Below, in pieces: positions 44,541 to 52,286 of a stretch of DNA of 64,000 nucleotides. The stretch's first letter is position 1; the number at the start of each line of letters is the position of its first letter. A model generated the notes under the pieces. The model worked only from the letters and a program-made list of their open reading frames with translations, was not told the DNA's origin and did no database searches. The position numbers and the translations under genes are program-made. Origin of the DNA: Sulfitobacter mediterraneus (GTDB lineage: Bacteria; Pseudomonadota; Alphaproteobacteria; Rhodobacterales; Rhodobacteraceae); assembly GCF_003054325.1 (NCBI RefSeq), contig NZ_QBKU01000006.1, positions 1-64,000 of the forward strand, in the 5' to 3' direction.

Positions 44541-45353
44541 ATGTCGGATACACAAGACACTGTGGACCTTTCTGATCAGATCGCACGGGAACTTCCTTAT
44601 CTCCGAAGATATGCGCGGGCGCTGACGGGATCTCAGACCAGTGGGGACAATTATGCAATCGCCACGCTTGAGGCGATTTTGGAAGACCGTTCCATCATTC
44701 AGGGCGATATGACAACCAAGGTTGGTCTGTTCAAATGTTTTCACGCCATCTGGTCCAGTTCCGGTGCGCCGGTGGTCGAAGATGGTGCGGGGGCACTTGG
44801 CAAGGCACAGGCGCATCTGGCGTCCCTTGCGCCCAACACCCGAGAAGCTTTGCTGTTGTCCACTGTCGAGGAGTTCACCATCGCACAGGTTGCCACGATC
44901 ATGACCGTCAGCGATGAAGAGGCGCAGCATCTGATTGCAACCGCCCGCACCGACATGGAAAACAGCGTGTCCGGCCGTATCCTGATTATCGAGGACGAAC
45001 CGATCATCGCTGCCGACCTGAGTGCAATTGTCAGTGATCTTGGGCACACCGTCACCGGCGTGGGCCGTACCCGCGCGGATGCGGTTGCCAAGGGCAAGGG
45101 CGACAAGCCTGATTTGATCCTTGCTGATATTCAGTTGGCCGACAATTCGTCCGGCATTGATGCGGTTAATGATCTGCTGGCCGAACTGGGCGATACGCCT
45201 GTGATCTTTATCACTGCTTTCCCAGAGCGGCTTTTGACAGGCGACCGGCCAGAACCCGCGTTTCTGATCGCCAAGCCCTACAAAGAAGATCAGGTGCAGT
45301 CCGCGGTCAGCCAGGCCATGTTCTTTGCCTCCACGGAAACGCTCAAGCGCTGA
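44541..45353 (+). CDS. phyR: PhyR anti-anti-sigma response regulator
   Basis: Response regulator of 270 residues. The N-terminal half (residues ~5-135) is the EcfG-like sigma decoy (ELPYLRRYARALTGSQTSGD and APNTREALLLSTVEEFT). The C-terminal half is a receiver domain with IIEDEP, the phospho-acceptor Asp196 in LADIQL and a late lysine in AKPYKED. When phosphorylated by the linked histidine kinase it binds NepR and frees EcfG. The ATG lies 10 bp after an AAGG; the earlier ATG at 44505 sits in the promoter and is rejected. Followed by a strong terminator. Confidence 0.93.
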   Translation: MSDTQDTVDLSDQIARELPYLRRYARALTGSQTSGDNYAIATLEAILEDRSIIQGDMTTKVGLFKCFHAIWSSSGAPVVEDGAGALGKAQAHLASLAPNTREALLLSTVEEFTIAQVATIMTVSDEEAQHLIATARTDMENSVSGRILIIEDEPIIAADLSAIVSDLGHTVTGVGRTRADAVAKGKGDKPDLILADIQLADNSSGIDAVNDLLAELGDTPVIFITAFPERLLTGDRPEPAFLIAKPYKEDQVQSAVSQAMFFASTETLKR

Positions 45354-45374
45354 TCTGACTGCCAGCGCAACAAG

Positions 45375-45406
45375 AAAACCCCGCCTGTCGCTCAGGCGGG
45401 GTTTTT
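45375..45406 (+). terminator. Rho-independent terminator after phyR
   Basis: AACCCCGCCTG / CAGGCGGGGTT with a 5-nt loop followed by TTTTT, 24 bp after the phyR stop. The A-run in front makes it bidirectional, so it can also close the convergent DUF1328 gene. Confidence 0.9.
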
Positions 45407-45440
45407 CGTTTTTGGGTTCATCCTCTGGATCGCTCAAGCT

Positions 45441-45611
45441 CTATCCGGAAGAGTCTTTAAACGCCCGCGCGATCATGGTCGCGGCAAAAAGCGCCAGAAA
45501 GATCAGGAACAGGATCTGCGCGATGCCTGCCGATGCGCTTGCAATTCCGCCAAATCCAAAGATGGCCGCAATGATGGCGACCACAAAAAATATAACTGCC
45601 CAAGAAAGCAT
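45441..45611 (-). CDS. DUF1328 small membrane protein
   Basis: Protein of 56 residues with two hydrophobic segments: [20 protein letters not shown], then [20 protein letters not shown], with a short charged tail. This is the YtjA/DUF1328 family, small inner-membrane proteins often induced in general stress. The ATG follows AAAGGA. An EcfG-type promoter lies at 45669-45694 on the same strand. A longer in-frame start runs into the promoter and is rejected. Molecular function is unknown for the family. Confidence 0.9.
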   Translation of the reverse strand: MLSWAVIFFVVAIIAAIFGFGGIASASAGIAQILFLIFLALFAATMIARAFKDSSG

Positions 45612-45668
45612 GTCATGGTCCTTTCGTTTGTGTTGGTGCGCCGCAACGTGGCGCTGATCTGAGACACC

Positions 45669-45694
45669 AACGGGCGGCCCCTTGGACAAGTTCC
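45669..45694 (-). promoter_or_regulatory. EcfG-type promoter of the DUF1328 gene
   Basis: Minus-strand GGAAC (45690-45694) and CGTT (45669-45672) with an exact 17-bp spacer, 58 bp upstream of the DUF1328 start codon. It fits the EcfG consensus seen at phyR and nepR. Confidence 0.7.
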
Positions 45695-45718
45695 AAAGAA
45701 TCTTGATCAATGTTTTTT

Positions 45719-45744
45719 GGAACCTTTTGCGCAGCCAGCTGTTT
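45719..45744 (+). promoter_or_regulatory. EcfG-like promoter of the DUF883 gene
   Basis: GGAAC at 45719-45723 and GTTT at 45741-45744 with a 17-bp spacer; one mismatch in the -10 element. It is 42 bp upstream of the DUF883-like gene, so the two divergent stress-type genes may share EcfG control. Confidence 0.45.
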
Positions 45745-45785
45745 GTTGGTCAGAGACGAATAACCAAACGATAAGGAGTGACTTT

Positions 45786-46115
45786 ATGGCACGCGCCAGC
45801 ACCAACGGTTCCACAAAGGACGTTTCCGTCCAAGACCTGACAGATCAGATCGAAACCCTCCGCAAGGATCTGAGCGATCTGACAAGCACTATGGCCGACA
45901 TGGGAAAAGCCAAGAAAGCCCAGCTTGCCGATGCCGCAGCACAGCAGGTTGAAACCGCCCGCAAAAAAGGTATCGAAACCGCAGATATGCTGGGCGGTCA
46001 TGCCCGTGACGTGCAGGGGCAGGCCAACGATTTTGTGAAATCGCAACCGGCCACCGCGCTGGGTATCGCCGCTGGGGTTGGCTTTCTCGTCGGTTTGATG
46101 AGCACGCGCCGCTAA
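45786..46115 (+). CDS. ElaB/YqjD/DUF883-family membrane-anchored protein
   Basis: Protein of 109 residues: a charged coiled-coil part (DQIETLRKDLSDLTSTMADM, then KAKKAQLADAAAQQVE) followed by a C-terminal glycine-rich membrane anchor (PATALGIAAGVGFLVGLM) and STRR. This is the ElaB/YqjD type, tail-anchored proteins linked in E. coli to ribosome association in stationary phase. AAGGAG precedes the ATG. It is 1 bp from the holin-like gene; both belong to a small stress-associated operon, possibly under EcfG. Confidence 0.85.
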   Translation: MARASTNGSTKDVSVQDLTDQIETLRKDLSDLTSTMADMGKAKKAQLADAAAQQVETARKKGIETADMLGGHARDVQGQANDFVKSQPATALGIAAGVGFLVGLMSTRR

Positions 46116-46116
46116 C

Positions 46117-46458
46117 ATGCTCAGCAAGGTCAAACATTCCGCGGCACGGGCCGCGCGCAAGGCCGGGATGGTCAGCGCGGGCGCCCTGTGCGTTCTGGTC
46201 GGGGCCGGTTTCTTGACCGGCGCTGCCTGGATCTTTCTGGCAACCGCCTATGACACGCTGATCGCAGCCTCTGTGATCGGCGCGGCCTATGCGGGCATCG
46301 GTTTGCTTTTGGTTGGACTGGCCGGATCAGACGAGCCGGAACAACACTCCGCACCAGAACCTGATCCCAAGGCGGCCCCGGCATCTGCTGATGCGCCGCC
46401 ACTTTTGCAGGCCTTTTTGTTTGGATTGCAAGCCGGCGCCTCTAGTGATCGGCGCTAA
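46117..46458 (+). CDS. Putative holin-superfamily (YqjE-like) membrane protein
   Basis: Protein of 113 residues with two hydrophobic segments (residues ~18-42 and ~48-68: SAGALCVLVGAGFLTGAAWI and ASVIGAAYAGIGLLLVGLAG) and a proline/alanine-rich cytoplasmic tail. It resembles the YqjE / phage-holin-III group that usually follows DUF883 genes. It is not evidence of a prophage. The 3' end overlaps the convergent receiver-like gene by 17 bp. Confidence 0.7.
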   Translation: MLSKVKHSAARAARKAGMVSAGALCVLVGAGFLTGAAWIFLATAYDTLIAASVIGAAYAGIGLLLVGLAGSDEPEQHSAPEPDPKAAPASADAPPLLQAFLFGLQAGASSDRR

Positions 46459-46798
46459 GCCGCGAAACGGCCTTTTCCACCATTTCCGCAGAAAAAGGGC
46501 GCGGCAACACCACAACATGCGGCGCGGCATCATAAACAGCCTCCGCAGCATCGCTTAACAATATGCTGCGCTCCGCGAGGTCACATTGGACCAAAGCGGC
46601 GCTATCGTCCTCCGGCGGATCGGACCTCGGCTGCCAAATTATCAACGATGCCTTGCCGTAGTCTTTCACCGCCTCTCTGGCGACCGCCGCCGACCGAAAG
46701 GTGACGACATCCGCACTGGGATCCAAATCCTGCAACGTTTGTGCAAGATCCAGCGCCACGACGACATCATCCAGAACGATGACAACTTTTCTGCGCAT
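46442..46798 (-). CDS. Degenerate receiver-like protein
   Basis: CheY-fold protein of 118 residues. The acidic pair is present (VIVLDDVVVA, residues ~6-15), but the phospho-acceptor strand reads LIIWQPRSD, with no Asp at the expected place, the conserved Thr is Ser (ILLSDAA) and the conserved Lys is Arg (VLPRPFSAE). It is therefore probably a phosphorylation-independent pseudo-receiver that binds a partner. Stand-alone gene on the minus strand, next to stress genes. Confidence 0.72.
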   Translation of the reverse strand: MRRKVVIVLDDVVVALDLAQTLQDLDPSADVVTFRSAAVAREAVKDYGKASLIIWQPRSDPPEDDSAALVQCDLAERSILLSDAAEAVYDAAPHVVVLPRPFSAEMVEKAVSRLSADH

Positions 46799-46879
46799 GT
46801 GCTTTTCCCCAAAGTGAAGCACCAGCATACCGCCGCAAAAACACACCGCATTAAACTATGACATAGGAGCAGACATTAA

Positions 46880-47608
46880 ATGGCCCAGAAGTGCGAGAAT
46901 TGCCCGCTACGTCAAAAACCGCTTTTTCAAGACCTGTCACCGGACGAGGTCCGCTTTATGCAAAAGTTCAAGGTTGGCGAACTTGTCGTTGATCCGGGCG
47001 CGCCCATCTTGATGGAAGGGTCCAACAGCCCGCAGCTGTTCACTGCGCTGAGGGGTATGGGCATAAGATACAATACCTTGCAAAATGGCCGCCGTCAGGT
47101 GCTGAGCTTTGTTTTTCCGGGCGATTTTATCGGGATGCAGGCAGGGATCATGGGCGAGATGGGGCATTCGGTTGAGGCAACCACCCAGATGACCTTGTGT
47201 GTGTTTGACCGGTCGGGCATCTGGAACCTGTTTAAATCCCACCCTGAACGTGCGTTCGATCTGACATGGCTGGCCGCAAGCGAGGAACACTTTCTGGGCG
47301 AGGCGCTGTCTTCCGTCGGGCAGCGCAGCGCAATCCAAGCCATCGCGTGGGCGCTGGTGCGCGTGTTCCTGCGGGGTCGTGCGCTGGGGTTGGTGCGCAA
47401 CGGCGTGATGCCCCTGCCCTTTCGGCAACAGGATTTAGCCGATGCACTGGGGCTTTCGCTTGTGCACACCAACAAAACGCTGGCGGTGTTGCGCGACCGG
47501 CAATTGGCGGCTTGGTCAGACGGCGAATTGCAGGTCAACAATCTGGAAGCGCTGGCCGATATTGCCGAAACAGACACCGAAAAACTGCCGGCACGACCAA
47601 TTTTGTGA
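46880..47608 (+). CDS. Crp/Fnr-family transcriptional regulator
   Basis: Regulator of 242 residues with a cyclic-nucleotide-binding-like beta barrel (residues ~20-130) and a C-terminal winged helix (LPFRQQDLADALGLSLVHTNKTLAVLRD). A CxxC (Cys5, Cys8) opens the protein, but the four-cysteine set of Fnr is absent, and no cAMP-binding RxS pattern is obvious. AGGAG lies upstream of the ATG. Followed by the DUF2254 gene on the same strand. Effector and targets are unknown. Confidence 0.87.
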   Translation: MAQKCENCPLRQKPLFQDLSPDEVRFMQKFKVGELVVDPGAPILMEGSNSPQLFTALRGMGIRYNTLQNGRRQVLSFVFPGDFIGMQAGIMGEMGHSVEATTQMTLCVFDRSGIWNLFKSHPERAFDLTWLAASEEHFLGEALSSVGQRSAIQAIAWALVRVFLRGRALGLVRNGVMPLPFRQQDLADALGLSLVHTNKTLAVLRDRQLAAWSDGELQVNNLEALADIAETDTEKLPARPIL

Positions 47609-47676
47609 CATCACATGGAACCAGACGGGTCAATCGTGCGTTAACCCGCGCAGGCTGATCAAGGAAAGATCCGAAT

Positions 47677-47715
47677 ATGGCCCCCAAACCTTACCAGTGT
47701 TGCGGCCTCAAATGA
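47677..47715 (+). CDS. Possible 12-codon leader peptide before the DUF2254 gene
   Basis: ATG at 47677 follows AAGGAAAG at a good distance and reads MAPKPYQCCGLK, then TGA whose first two bases are the last two of the DUF2254 ATG (ATGA). The DUF2254 start itself has no ribosome site of its own. Translation of the short frame may therefore feed ribosomes onto the main gene. It could also be chance; no attenuator hairpin was recognised. Confidence 0.35.
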   Translation: MAPKPYQCCGLK

Positions 47716-48950
47716 GCAAACGCGCCCTTGTATCCAAGCTGATCCAAAACGTCCGCGCCAGCTATTGGTTTTTGCCGGGATCTCTGGTTTGTCTTGCCGC
47801 GTTGCTGGCGCAGGGCACCTTGTATCTGGATCAGCACCCCGATTTCCTGCCCTTCGATCTTCCCAAGGGTCTGCGCGATACCCAAGTGGACGGCGCGCGT
47901 TCCTTGATGTCGATTATCTCACAATCGGTTTTTGGGGTCGCCGGGGTGATGTTCTCAATGACCATCGTGGCGGTGTCCTTTGCCTCGGGCAATTTTGGGC
48001 CGCGGCTGATTGGGAATTTCATGCGGGATCGCGGCAATCAATGGAGCTTGGGCATTCTCGTCGCGACCTTTGTCTATGCCCTGCTGATCACCCGCGCGAT
48101 CCAAAGCCCGACGGGCGCGGATGCAGATCTGTCCACCGCCCTGTTTGTGCCCTATCTGTCGATCCTGATCGCACTTGGGCTGACCTTCGTGTCGGTCTTT
48201 ACGGTAGTCTATTTCGTGCACCACATTCCCGAAACGATCAACGTCTCCAACATCACCGCGGGTTTGGGAAAACGGCTGGTCGCGGACATCAAAACCTTGA
48301 TCGACACGCAATCGGACCGTGATCCTTCAACCACACCGACCCAGCCCACAGGTGATCCGGCCATGACCGTCACTTTGGGGCAATCTGGGTATATTCAAAC
48401 GATGAACAAGGAACAGCTGCGCAATCTGGCGCAGGATCATGACCTGTTCATCGACGTGCCCCTGCCGGTTGGCGAATTTGTGACCGAAGATACGGTGGTT
48501 TTGCGGATTTGGGGGCCTCAGGTTCCCGATGAGGCGAAGGAGGAATTGACCTCCTGTTTCGCGCTTGGCCACAGCCCGACAGAAAGTCAAAACCTGATGT
48601 TCATTGTTGATCAACTGGTCGAGATGATTGCCCGCGCCATGTCACCGGGGGTCAATGACCCGTTCACCGCGATCAACTGTTTGAACTGGCTGCACTCGGC
48701 CTGTGTCGCAGCCGCCAATCACAAAGGCGGGTTGCGCCCCGTGCAGGACGGACCGGTGAAAACCAAAGCGCTGGAGTTTGGGGATCTTCTGGAGGCCAGC
48801 TTTGGCGTGCCGTGGAAGTATATCCACGCCGATCCCCTCTGCGCCCGTCATATGCGGGTGATCTTTGCCAAGCTGCCCAATCAGCTAGAAGATCCCGAAC
48901 ATCTGGATAGCTTTCGTGCCTTTATGGATCGGGTTGACCCGGCAATCTGA
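47712..48950 (+). CDS. DUF2254 predicted membrane protein
   Basis: Membrane protein of 412 residues. About four hydrophobic segments lie in the N-terminal half (LPGSLVCLAALLAQG, SQSVFGVAGVMFSMTIVAVS, WSLGILVATFVYALLI, LSILIALGLTFVSVFTVVYF), followed by a large soluble C-terminal domain with the conserved ARAMSPGVNDPFTA segment. The DUF2254 family has no established function. The start is ATG at 47712, coupled to a possible leader peptide; the longer in-frame reading overlaps the Crp/Fnr gene and is rejected. Confidence 0.85.
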   Translation: MSKRALVSKLIQNVRASYWFLPGSLVCLAALLAQGTLYLDQHPDFLPFDLPKGLRDTQVDGARSLMSIISQSVFGVAGVMFSMTIVAVSFASGNFGPRLIGNFMRDRGNQWSLGILVATFVYALLITRAIQSPTGADADLSTALFVPYLSILIALGLTFVSVFTVVYFVHHIPETINVSNITAGLGKRLVADIKTLIDTQSDRDPSTTPTQPTGDPAMTVTLGQSGYIQTMNKEQLRNLAQDHDLFIDVPLPVGEFVTEDTVVLRIWGPQVPDEAKEELTSCFALGHSPTESQNLMFIVDQLVEMIARAMSPGVNDPFTAINCLNWLHSACVAAANHKGGLRPVQDGPVKTKALEFGDLLEASFGVPWKYIHADPLCARHMRVIFAKLPNQLEDPEHLDSFRAFMDRVDPAI

Positions 48951-48952
48951 TG

Positions 48953-50014
48953 TTAACGCAGCCGCGCCTCGGTTTTGGCATCAAAGAAATAGGCCGTGTC
49001 CGGGTCAAGAACCACGTCGACTGAGGTGCCCGATTTGATCAGTTCATCCCCCTTTGTCTCGACCACGATCCGCTCTGAAGTCGGGGTGTTGAGATAATCA
49101 TAGGCCACCCCGCCCAGTTGCTCTGAAATATCCACCGTGATCGGGGAGCTTGCCGGCCTGATCGACAGATCCTGCGGGCGCAGGCCCACGGTGATGCTGC
49201 TGCCCTCAGTTGGCAAAGCCACCGACGCAGCGATTACGGCATCGCTCAACGCAGGAATGCGCACTTTGCCGCCCTCGACGATACCGTTCACAAAATTCAT
49301 GCTGGGCGATCCGATGAACCCCGCGACGAACTTGTTATCTGGGTTTTGATAGAGCTCCATCGGGCTGCCGACCTGTTCAATGCGCCCGGCCCGCAGCACA
49401 ACAATTTTGTCAGCAAGGGTCATCGCCTCAACCTGATCATGGGTCACATAGATCATCGTCGCACCGATCTTGTTGTGCAGGCGGCTGATCTCGACACGCA
49501 TATCAACGCGCAACTCGGCATCAAGGTTGGACAGGGGTTCGTCGAACAAGAACACTTCGGGTCCGCGCACAATGGCGCGGCCAATGGCAACCCGCTGGCG
49601 TTGTCCACCGGAAAGGGCCTTGGGCTTGCGGCCCAGATAATCATCCAGCTGCAAAATCCGGCTGGCTTCGGCAACCTTTTTCTCGATCTCCGCCTTGGGC
49701 ACGTTGTTCATCTTAAGCCCAAAGCCCATGTTCTCTTTGACCGTCATATGCGGGTAAAGCGCATAGGTTTGGAACACCATCGCGATGCCCCGATCAGAGG
49801 GATCATCATGGGTCACATCACGGCCACCAATATGGATCTGGCCGTCCGTGGTTTCTTCCAATCCCGCAATCATCCGCAGCAAAGTGGATTTGCCACACCC
49901 TGACGGGCCGACGAAAACGCAGAACTCACCTTCGTTGATCTCAAGATCGACGCCATGGATGACCTGAACATCACCATACTTTTTGACGGCCTTGGTAAGT
50001 GTAACACCGGACAT
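48953..50014 (-). CDS. ABC importer ATPase of the galactoside transporter, MalK/UgpC type
   Basis: ATPase of 353 residues with Walker A GPSGCGKST (residues 36-44), signature LSGGQRQRV and Walker B VFLFDEP, then a TOBE-like C-terminus (VGLRPQDLSIRP). It is encoded divergently from the rest of the transporter (50970-54024), 21 bp after the IclR gene on the same strand. It completes the MalEFGK-type importer for galactosides. Such ATPases are often shared between importers. Confidence 0.92.
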   Translation of the reverse strand: MSGVTLTKAVKKYGDVQVIHGVDLEINEGEFCVFVGPSGCGKSTLLRMIAGLEETTDGQIHIGGRDVTHDDPSDRGIAMVFQTYALYPHMTVKENMGFGLKMNNVPKAEIEKKVAEASRILQLDDYLGRKPKALSGGQRQRVAIGRAIVRGPEVFLFDEPLSNLDAELRVDMRVEISRLHNKIGATMIYVTHDQVEAMTLADKIVVLRAGRIEQVGSPMELYQNPDNKFVAGFIGSPSMNFVNGIVEGGKVRIPALSDAVIAASVALPTEGSSITVGLRPQDLSIRPASSPITVDISEQLGGVAYDYLNTPTSERIVVETKGDELIKSGTSVDVVLDPDTAYFFDAKTEARLR

Positions 50015-50035
50015 TTCAGTATTCCTTCGCGGTTG

Positions 50036-50815
50036 TTAGGACGGGAATTGCCAAGACGTCGCCTCGGCCCCGATGTTTTCAGCAGCTTGCAAAAGCGGCG
50101 CACGGAATGCGTCCAACCCTTCAAGCGTATGGCGGGTTGTAGATGTGGCAATCGACAGCGCCCCAATGACCCGGCCATTGGTGGTCAGCACTGGCGCAGC
50201 GATTGAGATGATGCCCTGTTCATGTTCCTGCCGGTCAAAGGCGATACCCGCCTCGCGGATCGCTTCAAGCTCGATCGCGAGGCTCTCGGCGGTGCAATGG
50301 GTGGCAGGGGTGTATTGAAAATAGGCCTGTTGATGCAGCGCCAGTTGCAGGCGTTTGGGTGCCATAAAGGCCAGCATCGCCTTGCCCACACCTGTGCAAT
50401 AGGCGGGCGCAACCTTGCCCGCTTCGGCGAGGGTTTCAAAGCGGTCCGTCGCCTCTAGCTTGTCGACGAACAGCACCTGACCATTGTCGATCTGCGCAAG
50501 GTGGACCGTTTCGCCAACCAGTGCCGCCAGTTCTTCGACAAAGGGCCGTGCAATCGGGGCAAGCGAGGCGTTCTTCCATGCCGTATGAGCCAGCCGCATC
50601 AGGCGCAGGCCAAGCGAATATGTCCCGTCCTCGGGGTCATAAGACAGCATGTGTTGATTCGTCAGCGTTTGCAGAAAGCGATAGAGCGTGGCTTTGGGAT
50701 GAACGCTTTGCGCCAGCAGTTCGGAAAACCGGACGGGGCGGCCGATCTCTGCCACCATGTCCAGAATTTCCAAAGCTTTTCCGACTGTTCCGTCGTTTTG
50801 AACCGGCTTGTTCAC
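50036..50815 (-). CDS. IclR-family transcriptional regulator
   Basis: Regulator of 259 residues. The N-terminal winged helix contains FSELLAQSVHPKATLYRFLQ, the C-terminal effector domain has HLAQIDNGQVLFVDKLEA, CTGVGKAMLAF and the GALSIATSTTRH end. A GTG start at 50815 is chosen because GGAGGGG precedes it; the upstream ATG at 50929 lies in the promoter region of the divergent operon. It is divergent from the galactoside operon, with an inverted repeat at 50909-50927, and is its likely regulator; effector probably galactose or a keto-deoxy acid. Confidence 0.88.
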   Translation of the reverse strand: MNKPVQNDGTVGKALEILDMVAEIGRPVRFSELLAQSVHPKATLYRFLQTLTNQHMLSYDPEDGTYSLGLRLMRLAHTAWKNASLAPIARPFVEELAALVGETVHLAQIDNGQVLFVDKLEATDRFETLAEAGKVAPAYCTGVGKAMLAFMAPKRLQLALHQQAYFQYTPATHCTAESLAIELEAIREAGIAFDRQEHEQGIISIAAPVLTTNGRVIGALSIATSTTRHTLEGLDAFRAPLLQAAENIGAEATSWQFPS

Positions 50816-50908
50816 GTCAAATTCCCCTCCCGCTTCAAAGGGCGCGACCCCATGAAACTGTTGACATGGATAGCCGATCAGCGCAGTGTTTTCAATAGTT
50901 GAGATTAG

Positions 50909-50927
50909 GGTTTCATTATTTGGAACC
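50909..50927. promoter_or_regulatory. IclR-type operator candidate
   Basis: GGTTTCATTATTTGGAACC is an inverted repeat with 6-bp arms (GGTTTC / GGAACC, five of six pairs) and a 7-bp AT-rich spacer, in the 154-bp region between the IclR gene and the galactoside-binding-protein gene. KdgR/IclR-type sites have this GTTTC-N-GAAAC-like shape. Confidence 0.45.
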
Positions 50928-50969
50928 AACCGTCAACAGGGAAAGACCTGGGACCTTAGGGAGGAAACC

Positions 50970-52208
50970 ATGTTCCATCGCACCAAAACTCTTGCCGCCG
51001 CTGTGGCAACTTCGACATTGCTTGCCTCATCGCTTTTTGCCGGTGAGCTGGTGATCAACACCGACACATCAGACCCCGCGCCAAAGGCCGCGTTCGAGGC
51101 GTTGATCGCAGGCTTTGAAGCAGAAAATCCGGACGTCAAAGTGACGTGGAACTTGTTTGATCACGAGGGTTACAAAACCTCGATCCGCAACTTCCTGACC
51201 GCCGATGCACCAGATCTGGCGAACTGGTATGCGGGCAACCGGATGTTGCCATACGTGAACGCCGGCCTGTTTGAGCCGGTTGACGATGTTTGGGCCGAAC
51301 ATGGGCTGAACGAAAGTCTGGCCTCCGCCAAAGGGTCGATGACCATTGATGGCAAGATCTGGGGCGTGCCTTACACCTATTACCAGTGGGGCGTTTACTA
51401 CCGCAAAGACCTGTTTGAGGCGAACAACATCGCCGTGCCCACCAACTGGGACGAATTCAAGGCGGCGGGCGCAACGTTGACGGCGGCGGGCATCACACCG
51501 ATCACCATCGGCACCAAATACCTTTGGACCGCTGGCGGCGTGTTTGACTATCTGAACCTGCGCACCAACGGCTATGACTTCCACATGGCCCTGACCAAGG
51601 GCGAAGTGGCTTGGACCGATGATCGCGTCCGCGCCACCATGGCCAACTGGAAAGAACTGATCGACGCCGGTTTCTTCCTCGAAAACCACGCCGCCTATTC
51701 CTGGCAGGAGGCCTTGGCGCCGATGGTTCAGGGTGACGCTGCGATGTATGTGATGGGCAACTTTGCCGTCGCACCCCTGCGCGAAGCGGGTCTGACCGAC
51801 GATCAGATCGGGTTCTTCCAATTCCCGGTGATCAACCCCGATGTGCCGCTGGCCGAAGAGGCGCCAACCGACACGATCCACATCCCGGCCAATGCCAAGA
51901 ACAAAGAGGACGCCAAAAAGTTCCTCGCGTATCTGGCCCGCGCCGATGTGCAGACCCAGATCAACAATACACTGGGCCAGCTGCCGATCAACTCCGGTTC
52001 CTCCGTGGGGGACGACAAGTTCCTGCAGGCCGGTTATGAAATGCTCAGCTCCACCACCGGCGGCATCGCACAGTTCTTTGACCGCGACGCGCCAGCCGAA
52101 ATGGCCAAAGCGGGCATGGAAGGTTTCCAAGAGTTCATGGTCAAGCCAGAGCGTCTGGACGCGATCCTTGAGCGGCTCGAAAAAGTCCGGGGCCGGGTCT
52201 ACAAATAA
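50970..52208 (+). CDS. Galactoside-binding protein, SBP_bac_1 family
   Basis: Secreted solute-binding protein of 412 residues. The start MFHRTKTLAAAV has GGGAGG upstream and a signal peptide to about residue 24 (SLFA/G). The mature protein carries typical hinge and aromatic pocket segments (WNLFDHEGYKTSIRNFL, YYQWGVYYRK, WQEALAPMVQGDAAMYVMGN). It feeds a MalFG-type permease pair. The downstream enzymes (GH36, GH42, galactose route) predict alpha- and beta-galactosides as ligands. Confidence 0.92.
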   Translation: MFHRTKTLAAAVATSTLLASSLFAGELVINTDTSDPAPKAAFEALIAGFEAENPDVKVTWNLFDHEGYKTSIRNFLTADAPDLANWYAGNRMLPYVNAGLFEPVDDVWAEHGLNESLASAKGSMTIDGKIWGVPYTYYQWGVYYRKDLFEANNIAVPTNWDEFKAAGATLTAAGITPITIGTKYLWTAGGVFDYLNLRTNGYDFHMALTKGEVAWTDDRVRATMANWKELIDAGFFLENHAAYSWQEALAPMVQGDAAMYVMGNFAVAPLREAGLTDDQIGFFQFPVINPDVPLAEEAPTDTIHIPANAKNKEDAKKFLAYLARADVQTQINNTLGQLPINSGSSVGDDKFLQAGYEMLSSTTGGIAQFFDRDAPAEMAKAGMEGFQEFMVKPERLDAILERLEKVRGRVYK

Positions 52209-52228
52209 AGACGCCGTCTAAACAACGT

Positions 52229-52252
52229 GCTGCCGCCTGAACGGGCGGCAGC
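52229..52252 (+). terminator. Intergenic hairpin between binding protein and permease genes
   Basis: Perfect 9-bp stem GCTGCCGCC / GGCGGCAGC with a 6-nt loop, 20 bp after the binding-protein stop and 35 bp before the permease start. There is no T-run, so partial termination or message stabilisation is more likely than full termination. Confidence 0.65.
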
Positions 52253-52286
52253 GCAGGCACCATCTGCGGCACTGGGGGAGGATGAC

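Noticed and set aside
46117..46458. Holin-like gene as a sign of prophage
   Set aside because: It follows a DUF883/YqjD gene as in the chromosomal yqjDE arrangement, and no other phage gene is present.
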